Positions 11,869-23,220 of a stretch of 64,000 bases of DNA are shown here, piece by piece; the stretch's first letter is position 1, and each line of letters starts with the position of its first letter. A program made the translations under genes and the position numbers. A model generated the notes under the pieces. The model saw only the letters and a program-made list of their open reading frames with translations. It did no database searches and was not told the origin of the DNA. The DNA is from Deinandra increscens subsp. villosa (lineage: Eukaryota; Streptophyta; Magnoliopsida; Asterales; Asteraceae), in contig JBCNJP010000017.1 of NCBI GenBank assembly GCA_039602395.1, forward strand, positions 94,340,713-94,404,712, in the 5' to 3' direction.

Positions 11869-12433
11869 ATATATAATCATTATACCCTTATTTTTTAAAA
11901 ACTTAGAAAATTTTGTATTTATGCATTAAAAGGATACATTTATCTTCATCCATTCGATTGTTAAAGAAAAGGATACATAAATCTTCAGTATGTAAACCAA
12001 ATACAACTTCACTATGAATTAAAAGCTACCATTCGGTCAGTACCACAAAATACATATTCACTATGTATAACGAATGTCCAAAAATTAAATTAACCAAATA
12101 CTAAACCGCAGACATACTTCCATTTGGCCAACACCACAGAAATGGAGATTAAATATCCACGAATTAAATATAAAAAGTAAAAGAATACTTATAAAATAAC
12201 CGCGATTATACCGTAGTGGTTGAGAGTTTGAAGAACCCTAATTGTCGCTTTGTGAAGAAGACATAACTTGCTTTGTCGTGGTTGAGGTTTAGGGAACCGT
12301 TTGCCGGTTCTTGAAAAAGACTTGCGTTTAATGTTAATAAAAATAAAAAAAAGAATATTATAAAAACCATATAATTGGTAGGGGCAAGATGGTCAATAAA
12401 AAAATCATTTAAATTGGGTATATATATATGATA

Positions 12434-14971
12434 CTAGTCAGTGACCCGGGTAAATACCCGAGGCTGTGAAATATAAAAAAAAATTATACGAAGTAAAAGA
12501 TGAACATAAATTGAAAAAAAAATTAAACTGAATAATATATAAAGCTAAAGAGCCGATAAATATTCAATAATATTAAATTTATAAGTTTGAAAAAAGAGAC
12601 TTGAATAATATCTAAAATTAAGATTATGATTTAGATTCTGAAACCCTTTTTGCTCTTCACTCTTGATAGAGATAAGATACGATACGTTTACTCTTCAGAT
12701 ACCTGCCTATCAAATAAAAATGACACTAAATCCGTGCTTTACAAAAACTAAGTTATTTTTAAACTACTGGTTTCATTGCAGTGGTAAGAACGTGGGATGA
12801 AAATATAAGTCTTCTTACCTTTGAAATACTAAGATGATAATAAAAAGTAAATGAGAAGAAATCAAACATTAAAGAAGTGCAGAAAAAAGTTGAATGGTAC
12901 ATTAGGCCTTTATCTATACATTTATTTTGTTAAAGTCCATAAACATATACCATGCTATAACCTCAATCGGTTTCACACAAACAATCATGATGTATATAAA
13001 TATTCAAAAAAGAATTACCTCCATGGGTTTCACAGAAACAATCATGATGTATATAAATCTTCAAAAGGAAGAATATTAAAAAAAAATCCATTTACTTATG
13101 TTGTAGATAAGAGCAAAGTGCCGGACCATGAATCCATTTACTTATGTATGAGTCAATTTGGGTAATATTTTCTCTAGAAGGTCAAAGGGGTGAATAAAAA
13201 GGATTAGCATAAAACAAATATGATCAAATGAACCAAATGAGCTGAAAATAGCCAAAAGTTTATTTATAATGTATAAAAGCTTCTAAATTATTTTAATTAT
13301 AAAAACAGATTATTAGTGAAATTAGAAAGAAAAAAAAACTCAACTTACTTCATTCATTTCCCTTTTAGATAAAATTCTTACTCAACCCATTAGGGATAAA
13401 ACCATAACCCAAATTCAAAAGTAATCAGGTCAATATCACATTTTAGATAACTTTCTTACTTGCATTCCTTCTGCACACCAATTCCAGCCCCAATATCACC
13501 TTCTTCAAGCATCCTAACTTTGTTTGCCCATCACTAATTGCTAATGTTATCTTTCTTGTTCTTTTTTTTTTTGCCAGCTTAGTAAACTGCATAGGTTAAA
13601 AAATTGTGTAAGTGTACATTAACATAAAGTCTAAAACAATAAAGATAACCTAGAAAGATTTACCTTTTATAAAACATCAATCTGTTACTAATTATATGAA
13701 TCCGTTAGAGCATTTACTTATTCGAAGATGAAAAAAGTTATAAAGTCTTTTATAGGATTATCTTAAACACTATTTAAAAGATGAGTGACAAATTTAGGTT
13801 ACTGATATCTTCTAGACAACAATTTGATTGTTTTAAAATTAGTTAGTGGCAAATAATTAAGAGACAGTATCATAGATTCACACATGAAACAAATTGAGAT
13901 CAGATCTACAACACAATGAAAACAAAACAAAGGTAATTTCATAATGAGTCAACAATAGCAACATACTCGATCAGAAAGATCTTTCTCTTACTCATTTTAT
14001 TCTTTGAGCATTTCCCTCTCTTCAGCTTTAAAGTCCATTGCTTTCACTCTTTCAGTTGTTTCATTCTTCTATTTTACCGTTCATCTAAAAGAGTCCAGCA
14101 AATCTAAAGCAAAACAAAAAATCACTATACCTCAGGCAGTCGTTAACGAAGCAATTCTCAGGCTTAAATTTCGGTCAATCTTCGAAGAAGAGGAGATTTC
14201 CCTTGCGGAACCATCTCTATTTAACAATTTCTTCATCCTTTGGATCAGGAGTTTAAAATTTCCTTTGATTTAACAAAATAACAGATTTATAAGCGTAAGG
14301 ATTAAAGAAGATGAAATACCAAAGAAGAGTTCGAGAAAAAACCGATCATGTAGCTCTCGATGGGAGATTTGAGATGAAATATCAAATGAAAATGTAGATA
14401 AAGATGAAACCATAAGACGAATCACGATGTAATTTCTGCGATTAATTCTATCATAATCAACGAAATAATAATACTTCAATTCGAAGAACGTTAAAGATAA
14501 AACCATACCTGAATCTGGAAAACGTGAACCTGAAGTACTTCGATTCGTTTACCTCCGACTTCTACAACAATCAGGGCAGCGGCGGAGAGTCTGTTACAGG
14601 CTCATCGATTTGAAGAAGACAGCGCTTCTTGGTAATTAGGGTTCCGTACGGGAGAAAAGGGGAAAAAGGCACCGACTCTACTCCAGTTGTCTGATTTTAT
14701 ATGACGGGTTTTGAAGATTCGGATAGCTCCATCGGATCAAAAAGATCCGCGTGTAACTAATCGATTATTACCTGTATGTTTTGTAAACGAATTGTTGAGA
14801 GTTGCTAAGAATTTGACACATAGGCAAAATCCTATGTGGCTTGATTTGAAAAGAAGTAGAATCCTAGGTGGCACACCTTAAAATGTGCCACTTGTCCCTT
14901 AAAAACTTGTGTTTATGTCCCTTAAAAACTTGTGTTTAATATGTATATATAGATATAGATATAGATATAGA
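12434..14971 (-). mobile_element. non-autonomous Helitron inserted in duplication copy 1
   Basis: Read on the minus strand it begins TCTATATCTATATC and ends with a hairpin (CGGGTA-TT-TACCCG), a short spacer and CTAG, between host A (12433) and T (14972). This is the Helitron signature: 5'-TC, 3' hairpin plus CTRR, insertion between A and T, no TSD. Duplication copy 2 has the exact empty site ATGATA|TATTTGAT at 60313/60314. Length is 2,538 bp. No Rep/helicase frame is seen. The part near 14510-14760 is less AT-rich and could be captured genic sequence. A ~60-bp tandem duplication lies at about 12960-13070. Confidence 0.9.
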
Positions 14972-15291
14972 TATTTGATTTTGATCGAACATATATGATA
15001 TTTTTTTAATTTTACAATGGTATACATGAAATTGTCCCTAATAATGAAATGAACCTTTACTACAAGTTACACTTACAATGTTGTAACCTAAAACCCTGAA
15101 CGCCGTAGTTTGTGTAACTAAATCTAAATATAACTTTGTAAGGGGTCTAGGATGAACAATTCCTAACAAGAAGGTAAATACTTGCCTTACTTCAAATGTT
15201 AGGGTGTGCAAATTGACAACACCACAAAACTTGAAAGACGCAAAACGCAACAACAAAATCAATCGTCATTCGTCACTCGCGTCTTCAGGAT

Positions 15292-15307
15292 TTTAGGGTT
15301 AGGGTTT
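15292..15307 (+). promoter_or_regulatory. telo-box in the OB-fold gene leader, copy 1
   Basis: Two telomere-type units (TTAGGGTTAGGGTTT) lie about 55 bp before the ATG. Telo-boxes are known in leaders or promoters of plant replication and ribosomal-protein genes. The same element is kept in copy 2. Confidence 0.6.
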
Positions 15308-15361
15308 ATCGTTCGAGGGACCAAATCAACAACCAACTGAGCTTCGATTTCATCGGAAAAA

Positions 15362-16569
15362 ATGGCGGCCGTCAATGATACATCGTCGGTGGAGGTAGGA
15401 AATCAACAATCTGAACAAGCAGGAAGAGGAGTAGCGAAGAGGAAGCCGGTGTTCGTGAAGGTAGGTGACCTGAAGCCTGGAACCAACGGCCATACGCTCG
15501 TCGTCAAGGTCCTGTCGGCGACGACTGTTTTGGATAAGAAATCTCGCAATTCGTCATCGTTCAGTAGCCGATCCGCCGCCGCTAACACTCGCATCGCTGA
15601 GTGCCTTATCGGCGATGAAACCGGCACCATTCTGTTCACTGCTCGCAACGATCAAGGTCTCTCTTTCTCTCTCACACACACTCATGATTATCATATTTTA
15701 CTCGATTATCATGTTAATTTCTTCTTACATTTGTGCCAAATCTGAAATTTACTCTCACTATGCATCAAAATTGTTCGATTCACCTCTAGGGATGAGATCG
15801 ATAGACGGTAAACTACGAAAACTACCGGAAATGAAAACGAGTGAATGTATAAACCCTAACCCTAAAATCCTGTTATCTTCCTCAAAATTGATGGAATTTG
15901 AAGTGAATTCATCGTTTACATTGATTTCGATGCTTCAAGTCCATGTTTCCTTGTGTGAGATGCAATTTTCTATTAATTGGCAGGGTCATTTACAAGATGC
16001 AATACTATAACTCTTATTTTTAATGACTCTTTTGATACTAATCATCTTATGCTAACGATGATTAAACCTATAAATGCCAATTCTGACACTTACTCTCACT
16101 ATGCCATCAAAATTGTATCAAAATTCGACTTATTATTCGATTCACCTCTAGGGATGAGATCGGTAAACGGTAAAGTACGAAAAATACGGGACATGAAAAC
16201 AAGTGAATGTATAAACCCTAACCCTAAAATGCTTCAAGTTCATGTTTCTTTGTGTGAGATGCAATTCTCTACTAATTGGCAGGGTCATTTACAAGATGCA
16301 ATAATACTATGATTCTTATTTTTGAGTGATTAATATGATGCTGATCATCTTATGCTAACGACGATTAAACCTGTAATACAGTCGATTTGATGACAGCTGG
16401 AAATACTGTGATCATTAGAAATGCGAAAATTGACATGTTCAAGGGTTCAATGAGACTAGCAGTTGATAAATGGGGACGCATTGAGGTCACTGATCCCGCA
16501 AGTTTCACTGTTAAGGAGGATAACAACTTGTCTCTGGTCGAGTATGAGTTGGTGAATGTTGCTGAATGA
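15362..16569 (+). CDS. OB-fold single-stranded nucleic-acid-binding protein (At4g28440-like), copy 1
   Basis: Two exons, 15362-15656 and 16382-16569, join across a GT..AG intron of 725 bp (donor AAG|GTCTCT, acceptor ATACAG|TCG) to give 160 aa. The protein has a short Gly/Ser-rich N-terminus, then KRKPVFVKVGDLKPGTNGH starting an OB fold, a Ser-rich loop, IAECLIGDETGTILFTARN, and in exon 2 RNAKIDMFKGSMRLAVDKWG. These match the small plant SSB-like OB-fold family related to the SOSS-B type (family assignment from memory). It probably binds single-stranded DNA or RNA; the role is inferred. The start is the first ATG after a leader containing a telo-box, in AAAAATGGCG context. Its paralogue at 60702-61918 encodes the identical protein. 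Confidence 0.88.
15745..16375 (+). repeat. tandem duplication inside the OB-fold gene intron, copy 1
   Basis: Two units of about 290-330 bp share CACCTCTAGGGATGAGATCG, ATAAACCCTAACCCTAAAA, TTGGCAGGGTCATTTACAAG and CATCTTATGCTAACGA. Each carries a TTGGCAG|GG site resembling a splice acceptor. Both duplication copies have it, so it predates the segmental duplication. Confidence 0.85.
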
Positions 16570-17240
16570 TGACCACTCTTGACCGGGCATGTGTGCAAGG
16601 TATTAATTTTCTTGTGACTCGTGGGGTTTTGGTATACAACAACTAGGGGGTCGATGGGTTGGTTTAGTCTTTCTTGTTGATATCATTTTAACATGTTATG
16701 GAACTAAGTCTAATGGCCTTCTAAGTGGTTACTTTGTAAAAAGATCATCATTTGAATTATCTTGATTCCCTGTGGTTTTTGGGCGTGTGATGGTTGGTTT
16801 TTATCAGATGTTTAACGTCGAGTTATATCACAAGTAATGGTGGGCTCTGATGCATGTTCTGTGTTGTTTTGGTTCAAGTGTTTGGTGCTGTTTCGATTGC
16901 CCCTATGTTGTTCTTACTTGTGTTGGTGATCTGAGAATCAGCACGAAACTGGCAATTGTTGGTTGAAAAATCCTTAAACTGTTTATACAGACTGATGAGT
17001 GCAACTCATAAGCTTTTTATGAGTTATATAGTATCTGATACTCGTTTTTATGTGTTATAATAAAATATATATGTGGACACTTGTTTTACAAAACTATTTT
17101 TTTTTAAATAAAATGATACGGGTAATTGGGTGTTTGTATGAAAACACAAGTTTGATTTTAATCTTGGGATCTGAGTTTTCGAATGAAACGAGTAGGCAAT
17201 GGTCAAATTGGTATTTTCGTAGGATCCAATTCAGAACCCA
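16570..17240 (+). other. 3' flank of OB-fold gene, copy 1
   Basis: No further gene is seen. This is presumably 3' UTR and intergenic sequence, T-rich, conserved with 61919-62570 in copy 2. The small open frame near 17050-17244 is not coding-like. Confidence 0.5.
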
Positions 17241-18360
17241 CTAACCCGCAAACATTGACTAGTGTAATCTTTCTTCTATCTTAGATAAACGAATAAGTAT
17301 ATTTGTATCCATCATGAACAACCCTCCTATCAAACAACCAAGGGCGGCCTAACAACACGTGGTACCTGTACACTGGATTTCATTCTTGTGTCCCTGTCCA
17401 ATTCTGAGCGATAGTAAAACACGGTTTGTGACGGGGATGCCTCTTCTTGATTGAGCCTGTGGATGTCATAAGGAGAAGGATGCTGCTCAGTTGGGGGGCT
17501 TAGTTTTGAGATCATAGTTTGGGATGCAATGTTGGTGCTACTTCCACCGTCAATAACTAGTGAGCACACTTTGTTACGGACGGTACAACTGGTGCGAAGT
17601 AAGGTCTCTCGTTGCAGTTCTTTACTGTGGACAGCTGCCCCGTTTAGAGCTCTTCACATCACTAAACACTCTCCTTCATCGAGGCTTAGCTCAACTTCTT
17701 CAATGTGTTGTTGGCTCTGTTCCTCATCATATTTGGGTGCAACCAAGATCTCAAACTCTGCTAGAGAAATGACCCGTTAGTTGGGGCTCTTGGATGCAAT
17801 ATGACCCAGTGCTTGGCACCGAAACATATCTTGGCATTCATGGAAACGACACTTGAACTTTCAGGTAGAATCTTTATTTTTGAAGGAGCTGGAAATGAAG
17901 CCGGATCAGTAATGGGGACCATCAATTTGCCTACTGTTTGGTTATATCGGACTTGCTTGGCATCCTTTGTTGTTGGGACTCTACTTTGTGAGCCAAGAAT
18001 ATGAGGTCAGCTAGCCAAGAATGGGGTTGTAATCTTTGGTTCCAAGCCATCGAGATAATGTAGCAATGTGTGGGTGTGTTCTTCATCGATTCATGAGATG
18101 TTTAAATCCTTGAAAATACTCTTCAGCATTCCTTCTTCCTTGTTTAATGTTTAATATGATGCGGTTTGAAGAACTATCTTGGAGGTAGTACATGGGCATG
18201 AACTTCATCTTCAACTTATTCATCTTAAAGCAACACGTTTACCTTTAGCGGTCGTAGTCCCCTTCTGAAGAGAGTTGTCATCTTGTGGTCAGTTACAATG
18301 AGGGGTTTGGTGCCTATCTCGCCATTCTCGCTTTCATAAGCCACCCTATTCGAACCCGAA
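17240..18360 (-). pseudogene. Ty3/gypsy gag-protease remnant, copy 1
   Basis: On the minus strand, frames interrupted by stops encode a retropepsin-like segment (CSLVIDGGSSTNIAS, with the Asp of the active-site loop) and, further upstream, a degenerate CCHC knuckle (FRCQALGHIASKSPN, last Cys replaced). RT is not recognisable. The same remnant lies in copy 2 (62580-63400) with two deletions relative to copy 1, so it was already decayed before duplication. Direct repeats of GGATCCAATTCAGAACCC occur at about 17222 and 18588. Confidence 0.75.
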
Positions 18361-18549
18361 AAGCTTCCTTACCCGCAAGTTAATGACAAATTAAATTACA
18401 TTATATAAGAATTGAGCCACTGCCAGGTAAAAGCATTCTTGTTAAGCTTGATAAACAACTAAGAAAGCATAAAAGGAAAACGTGCAGCGGAAGTGTGGAA
18501 CAAGTAATGCAAAATGGGATAGAAAATTAGAAATTAAAAGTATAGCAAC

Positions 18550-18753
18550 ATGAACTCTTCTCAATCGTCATCATGGAGTTTCGTCGGATCCAATTCAGAA
18601 CCCGCGAAGGTTGACCCGTCCATTTTACCCGATCCAAGTACGTTTGCTTCCTGGATAAGTTTATGGCTATCAAAGGTACAAGTAGGTACTGCATATATAC
18701 AAGATTTTCAACGTTGCCACGAGGACCGAACGCTCGTAGTATTGAGCCTATAA
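18550..18753 (+). other. 67-codon frame conserved in both duplication copies
   Basis: MNSSQSSSWSFVGSNSEP begins a 67-codon frame with two amino-acid differences from the copy at 63591-63794. It could be an exon (a GT follows LWLSK at about 18676) or part of the neighbouring element. I do not recognise it. Conservation may only reflect recent duplication. Confidence 0.25.
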
Positions 18754-18956
18754 CCAAAAAGTTATGCTACACGACTGTACCAATTACACGATGAACTCAT
18801 GTGCCAAATTCGTTGCTTTTAGATTTAAAATAAAAAATAATAATAAACGCAACGAAAATATAAAAAAATTGTACTACTCAAAATATCGAGTCTTAGACCT
18901 AAAGGTCATGCATGGTACATGACAATACATATAATACCACCAACTTTTATGTTAAA

Positions 18957-19369
18957 TTTGTTGTGTTCAAATTTAAAATAAATAATCAAGCCTTGTGATA
19001 ACCGGCATAACCTATGCCGTCATAGGACAAATATCATGGATTTACTATTTTACACACTTTAATATGAATGAAAAATCTAAACTATTGACTCCACAAAAGG
19101 ATGATGAGGGACAGAATCACGACGACGATGAATGATGATATCTCCTACTTAAATGGCTAGTTTTATGTTATAATTGTTAGTTTATATGTTTATAACTTCC
19201 TTGTCAAACTTCTTGGAAACTTTAACAGTTGGGTAAATTTTGATCGTGTTTATAAATGTTAATATATGTACGTATTTATTATGGAAATCTATAATATTTG
19301 TAATGTATGTATTTGACAAACTGAAAACGTAAAAAATACGAAGAAAAGTACGTTTTACAGGTCAGGAGC
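18957..19369. other. intergenic, nothing recognised
   Basis: AT-rich sequence with no convincing frame, repeat or RNA gene. Copy 2 reaches the window edge at the equivalent of about 18956, so whether the duplication continues here cannot be tested. Confidence 0.5.
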
Positions 19370-19877
19370 ATTAGTGGTGACGGCATTAGCTGTGACATTA
19401 GCTCAGTAGCGGCAACAAAGTGCTCAATAACAGCGGGGCAATATCGGGGACACAATAACGGGGAGGCGTTGCCGCTATTCCCGCTAATACCTTTACACTA
19501 TGTTCCCGAGTTCACTTAAAGGAGGAAAGGAAAAGAAAGGAAATGAGAAGAAGGGAAAGGAAATGAAAAGAAAGGGAGAGATTCATTTCCTTCCATTTCC
19601 TTCCAAATTGGAAGGAAAAGAAAACTTAAAAAAGTTGCCTAATTTTTTCTCCCTTTTCCTTCTTAAATGAAACTTGGGAACACATAATTTTTATTTCCCT
19701 TTCCTTTCTTTCCTTTAATGAAACTTTGGAACACAAAAATTGTTATGTTTCATTCCCTTTCCTTTCATTTTCTCTCTTAAATATGGACTCGGGAACATAG
19801 TGTTAGAAACGATGTCGGGTATTAATAGCGGCGACGTGTATCACCACAAATCACAAACGACTCTATTTTTTCTAGTG
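19370..19877. mobile_element. CACTA-like transposon terminal region (remnant)
   Basis: The right end reads ATTTTTTCTAGTG, the complement of a CACTAGAAAAAAT terminus typical of CACTA elements. Inside are repeated, partly inverted GCGGCRAC and CCGCTAATACC subterminal words. No matching left terminus was found, so the left border is approximate. A MITE splits the subterminal region. Confidence 0.45.
19496..19802. mobile_element. MITE with 15-bp perfect terminal inverted repeats and TTA duplication
   Basis: CACTATGTTCCCGAG (19496-19510) is perfectly inverted at 19788-19802, and TTA flanks both sides. Length is 307 bp, purine-rich on the left and pyrimidine-rich on the right (AAGGAAA/TTTCCTT), so it can fold into a long hairpin. 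The CACTA start suggests the CACTA superfamily; a TTA target suggests Tourist/Harbinger. Confidence 0.85.
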
Positions 19878-20389
19878 CAATTTGATTAAAAGAATGAATG
19901 GATGAAAGGTAGCGGACCTCACGTGAGCATTAAGTTTTTCATTGTTTGAACGTAAGTATAAGTAATATCTTTATACGACATTAATTTTGCTTTCAAATTA
20001 CAATTTCAAACTAAACAATTTTTTCTTTAGATTGAGCATAGTCTCACTAAACTTTAGAATTTGAAAAGAAAATAACGTTTTTTCTTAAACACGATTAGAC
20101 TATCTGTAATGGTAAAATCCATCTCTGAGCTAAAATGTGACATGTGATAAGTTATCAAAAGGTTTTATGAGAAAAAGAAGTGTAATTATGGAGTCACTCC
20201 TAATCATTATACAATTTTTAAAATTTAAATAAATAAATTAAACATTAAATTTTAACTAAATAAAAACATATATTAAGAAAACAAAGAAAATTACATAATT
20301 AAAAAAACTAATAATTAACAAAAAATTTACATAATTAAAATAAAAAAAACTAAAATACATATTGTGCCTTGATCCGCCCCCTCAACCTA

Positions 20390-20658
20390 ATTGTTAGTGT
20401 TCATGCCGGTTCAACCGAGAGTGATTTTTCGAGTTCCTCTATATCCTTCTTCATTTGATGTGTTTCCACGAGATTTATTTGTTTTTCCCTCATCAACAGT
20501 AACTACTGGCCAAGTTTTGCATTAATTTTCTGTTGGAAATTGTCAGTTCCTCCCCTTTAAGTGGTGGAGGGAGCTCGGCTAGACGACGAAGCGACCCGTT
20601 TTCCTTTTAAGCGGTCCCGACCAATCAGTCTTTGAAGCTCCTCCTCAACCGGCGCAAT
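20390..20658 (-). pseudogene. Harbinger-associated NAM/Myb-like ORF, C-terminal part
   Basis: The minus strand reads TIAPVEEELQRLIGRDRLKGKR, matching the RPIGR-K core of the NAM-associated C-terminal domain, then Ser-rich sequence and, after stops, MREKQINLVETHQMKKDIEE, a coiled-coil end. The LTR insertion at 20659 separates it from the middle exon. Stops within the segment show decay. Confidence 0.6.
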
Positions 20659-21749
20659 TGTTGGATATTGTATGTCCAGACCTAACAACATCAAGAACCC
20701 AACTTGATCATGATCTGTAAGAGTTACATTAAGGGCAACGGAAATCGAACACGCTTAAGTTGTTAAACGATATTCCACAAAAACAAAATGATTATTATTA
20801 TTTATACTATTTACAAATAATAATTAGTGCTTATATATTAGTAATTATTTATTAATAATAATTAGCAAAAATATAAAATTAAGTTGTTAATAATTATCGA
20901 TGGAAAATAACAAGTTAGATATTAATTTATCTAACATTTATTATTTAATAAATAATGTTAATTATATAAATGATATTTATTTAATTAATTATTATTTGTG
21001 GATGGATAATCTGGTTGGTATTTTAAATAAAGTTGGTTTATTTAAATAAACATTATCCAGATTCAATCAGATGGATAATTTAGAGAGAGTTTAAAAATCG
21101 AAGGGATAAGGATTGAGTTTAAACAGTTATAAATATAACTGATTAAACCACAAGAAAAAGTTGATTATAATCTCTCCACCCTTAAGTCGCCGACCGCCGC
21201 TCTGATGCCGCCTTCCGCCGTCACACTACCATATCGGATCGGCTATTTCGATCGTTCAATCCATCTCGCCGTCCTCCATCGTCGCCCGGCTCCACCACCA
21301 GCATGCCTTTCCCGCCGCGACCAGCTGTCGTCGCCGACTTTCGCCGCTAACCTTGTCGGCCACCACAGTCGTTTTATGCTCAGCCCGCTTAACGCGGTAC
21401 GTCACCCGCTCCATCCGGCTCCTTCGTGATACGCAGCGAACCCGCGAGACATTTTTCTCCTGGATCGTTTCCGTCAACTAACATTTGTCTCGTTGCTATC
21501 TCGGTATCTCGAATAGTTGTTGGACAACCGCTCAGGTATATCTAAACTATGTTTTAGTTTAGATATAATTTATATAATAATTATTTATCTCTTTTAGATA
21601 AATCTGTGTTTGTGTGAATTTGGTGATTAGTTCTTGCTGTTAATTGGTCACTGGTCTTTTGCGTTTATTTTAATTGCTTTCGCTGCTATAATATATTAAT
21701 GAGATTAATATAGTATATATAGATTAATTAAATTAATCTGGTAACTAAG

Positions 21750-23130
21750 TGATGTGCGCAGGACAAAAATAACTAATAAAAAGTAGATATAATCCCAGAC
21801 CTAGACACAAAGAGTTTTACCAAGACAACTAAACTAAACCGAACTTACATGCAAGTGTACCTATCAGCAGCATTATAGCTACAGAAGACCAGAATCGAAC
21901 CCTAAGGACACTGAAAACAAGACTCTAACTAGGACTTATGAATTGAAAATGCTTACTGGTTAGTTAGTTCTCCTCTTAGATCCTTCCAAACTGATAACTC
22001 TAACGCTCGGATAAGTGGTTCTCCTCTTGGTCCTTCCCAACTTTAACTACCTTAAAACACCCTTGAAACAATCTAAGGCACCCTAAAATAGCCGGAGCTA
22101 CCTCTAATCACTACAACTGACACGGAATAACAAAGTAACCATAAAATCTAGGCAATTTTCTTTTGGGACAATTTCTCCTAGGATCTATTAGTCAACCCAT
22201 TTACTGATAAATTTATCACCTTTTGGGAATGTCTAGATAAGGCAGAATACTAATTTCAAGATAATAACCATTAACTAATTATATGATCACTGATTAGGCA
22301 AATCACATTCAATTGACAAACACTCAAGCATGCAATTAAACTACATAACTCAAACTGAAAGACATTCACAAGCTAGGCAGGAATTAGCTAATGATCACAA
22401 CCCTAAAACTAATACGCATATGCATTCAATTACAGAAATTAGAGGAATTTAATAGAGCATCAATACATCAAGGAATTGTCATAAACTGAATAAAGTTGCA
22501 CACGTTAATTATTCATCAACAAGGTCTAGGTGGCACTAAAATCATGGTTTAAGTTCAAGTAATTAAAAATCAAAAGAGGAAGTAAAATTCGACACACGAT
22601 TTGGACCCGAATGCTTGATCTACAGCCTCTCTAATGACTTCTATCTCGTTTCTCCTCTTCGAATTCATCTCTAAATGCTCCCAGATATGGCAGGAAGTGA
22701 GATCTCTCTAAAAACACCAGCACAATTGATTTTATAGTCGAAATCTAGGGTTTTGCGGGGAAACAGGCTACAAGCGTATCACTTAGAGCAAATCTCATTC
22801 TAAGCGATACACCCGAGACAATCTAGTCGGTCAAACCAACTTTGACTTTCTTGGCGAGTTAACTCTTTATGCGTATCTCTTGGTGCTTTTGTCCCTCCAG
22901 GCGATACGCCTACTTTGACTATTTGAGCACTTCTTTGATTATTTTGTCTTTAAACTACTCCATCTCTCGTTTTGCCTCGGAATTGAACCTTTACCTACCA
23001 AAATGACTCAAAAGACTAATTAAGACACAACTACAAAAAAGTAACTAAAAACCAAATAGACCTGAATCAGAATGGACTGAAAATGTACACAAACGTAAAG
23101 AAAAAATCCAATGTGTTTAGCAACACATCA
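21750..23130 (-). mobile_element. solo LTR of a Ty3 (Athila-like) element, nested
   Basis: Ends are TGATGTG and CACATCA, and the flanks CTAAG and CTACG are a 5-bp TSD with one mismatch. Length is 1,381 bp. It is homologous to the 3' LTR at 50865-52484 (shared stretches around TCCGAGCG and GGAAGGA). In the minus sense it has a TATAAAATC box near 22726-22735, preceded by four palindromic sites (22771-22911). Confidence 0.85.
22771..22911 (-). promoter_or_regulatory. four-site palindrome array upstream of LTR TATA (copy A)
   Basis: Sites begin near 22771, 22801, 22869 and 22899, so spacing is 30, 68 and 30 bp. The best preserved is AGGCGATACGCCT (22899-22911); the others keep GCGATAC or GCGTATC. 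Sense-strand orientation alternates TATCG/ATACG. The nearest site is about 38 bp from the TATA box. Confidence 0.7.
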
Positions 23131-23220
23131 CTACGTTTTTTTATTAAATGTACTTTTATCCGGTTTTACTAAAACTTTAAAGTTTAACCGGAGACCGAAT
23201 ACCAATGGCTAAACACAACA

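Larger units (their letters stand above)
9333..18956 (+). repeat. proximal segmental duplication, copy 1
   Basis: This block is highly similar and co-linear to 56318-64000 in the same orientation. Matching segments are 9333-10975, 11869-12433 and 14972-18956. Differences are mostly discrete insertions: copy 1 has an ~890-bp block (10976-11868) and a Helitron (12434-14971); copy 2 has two solo LTRs. Copy 2 reaches the window edge, so the true right limit is unknown. The gene-scale offset is 45,340 bp at the OB-fold gene. Confidence 0.93.
20659..23220 (+). mobile_element. LTR (probable solo copia LTR) interrupted by a later solo LTR
   Basis: It starts TGTTGGATATTG and ends AACACAACA, both at points where the NAM-like ORF is interrupted (after DKDETPVV in the gene sense and before APVEEELQ). 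A TATA-like TATAAATATAA lies near 21130, followed by a CG-rich stretch. No matching TSD remains. Excluding the nested solo LTR and its duplicated target, it is about 1,176 bp. Confidence 0.55.

Noticed and set aside
21205..21429. CG-rich 74-codon frame (MPPSAVTLP...)
   Set aside because: It lies downstream of the TATA box inside an LTR, has no motif and has an equally long opposite-strand frame; more likely untranslated leader.
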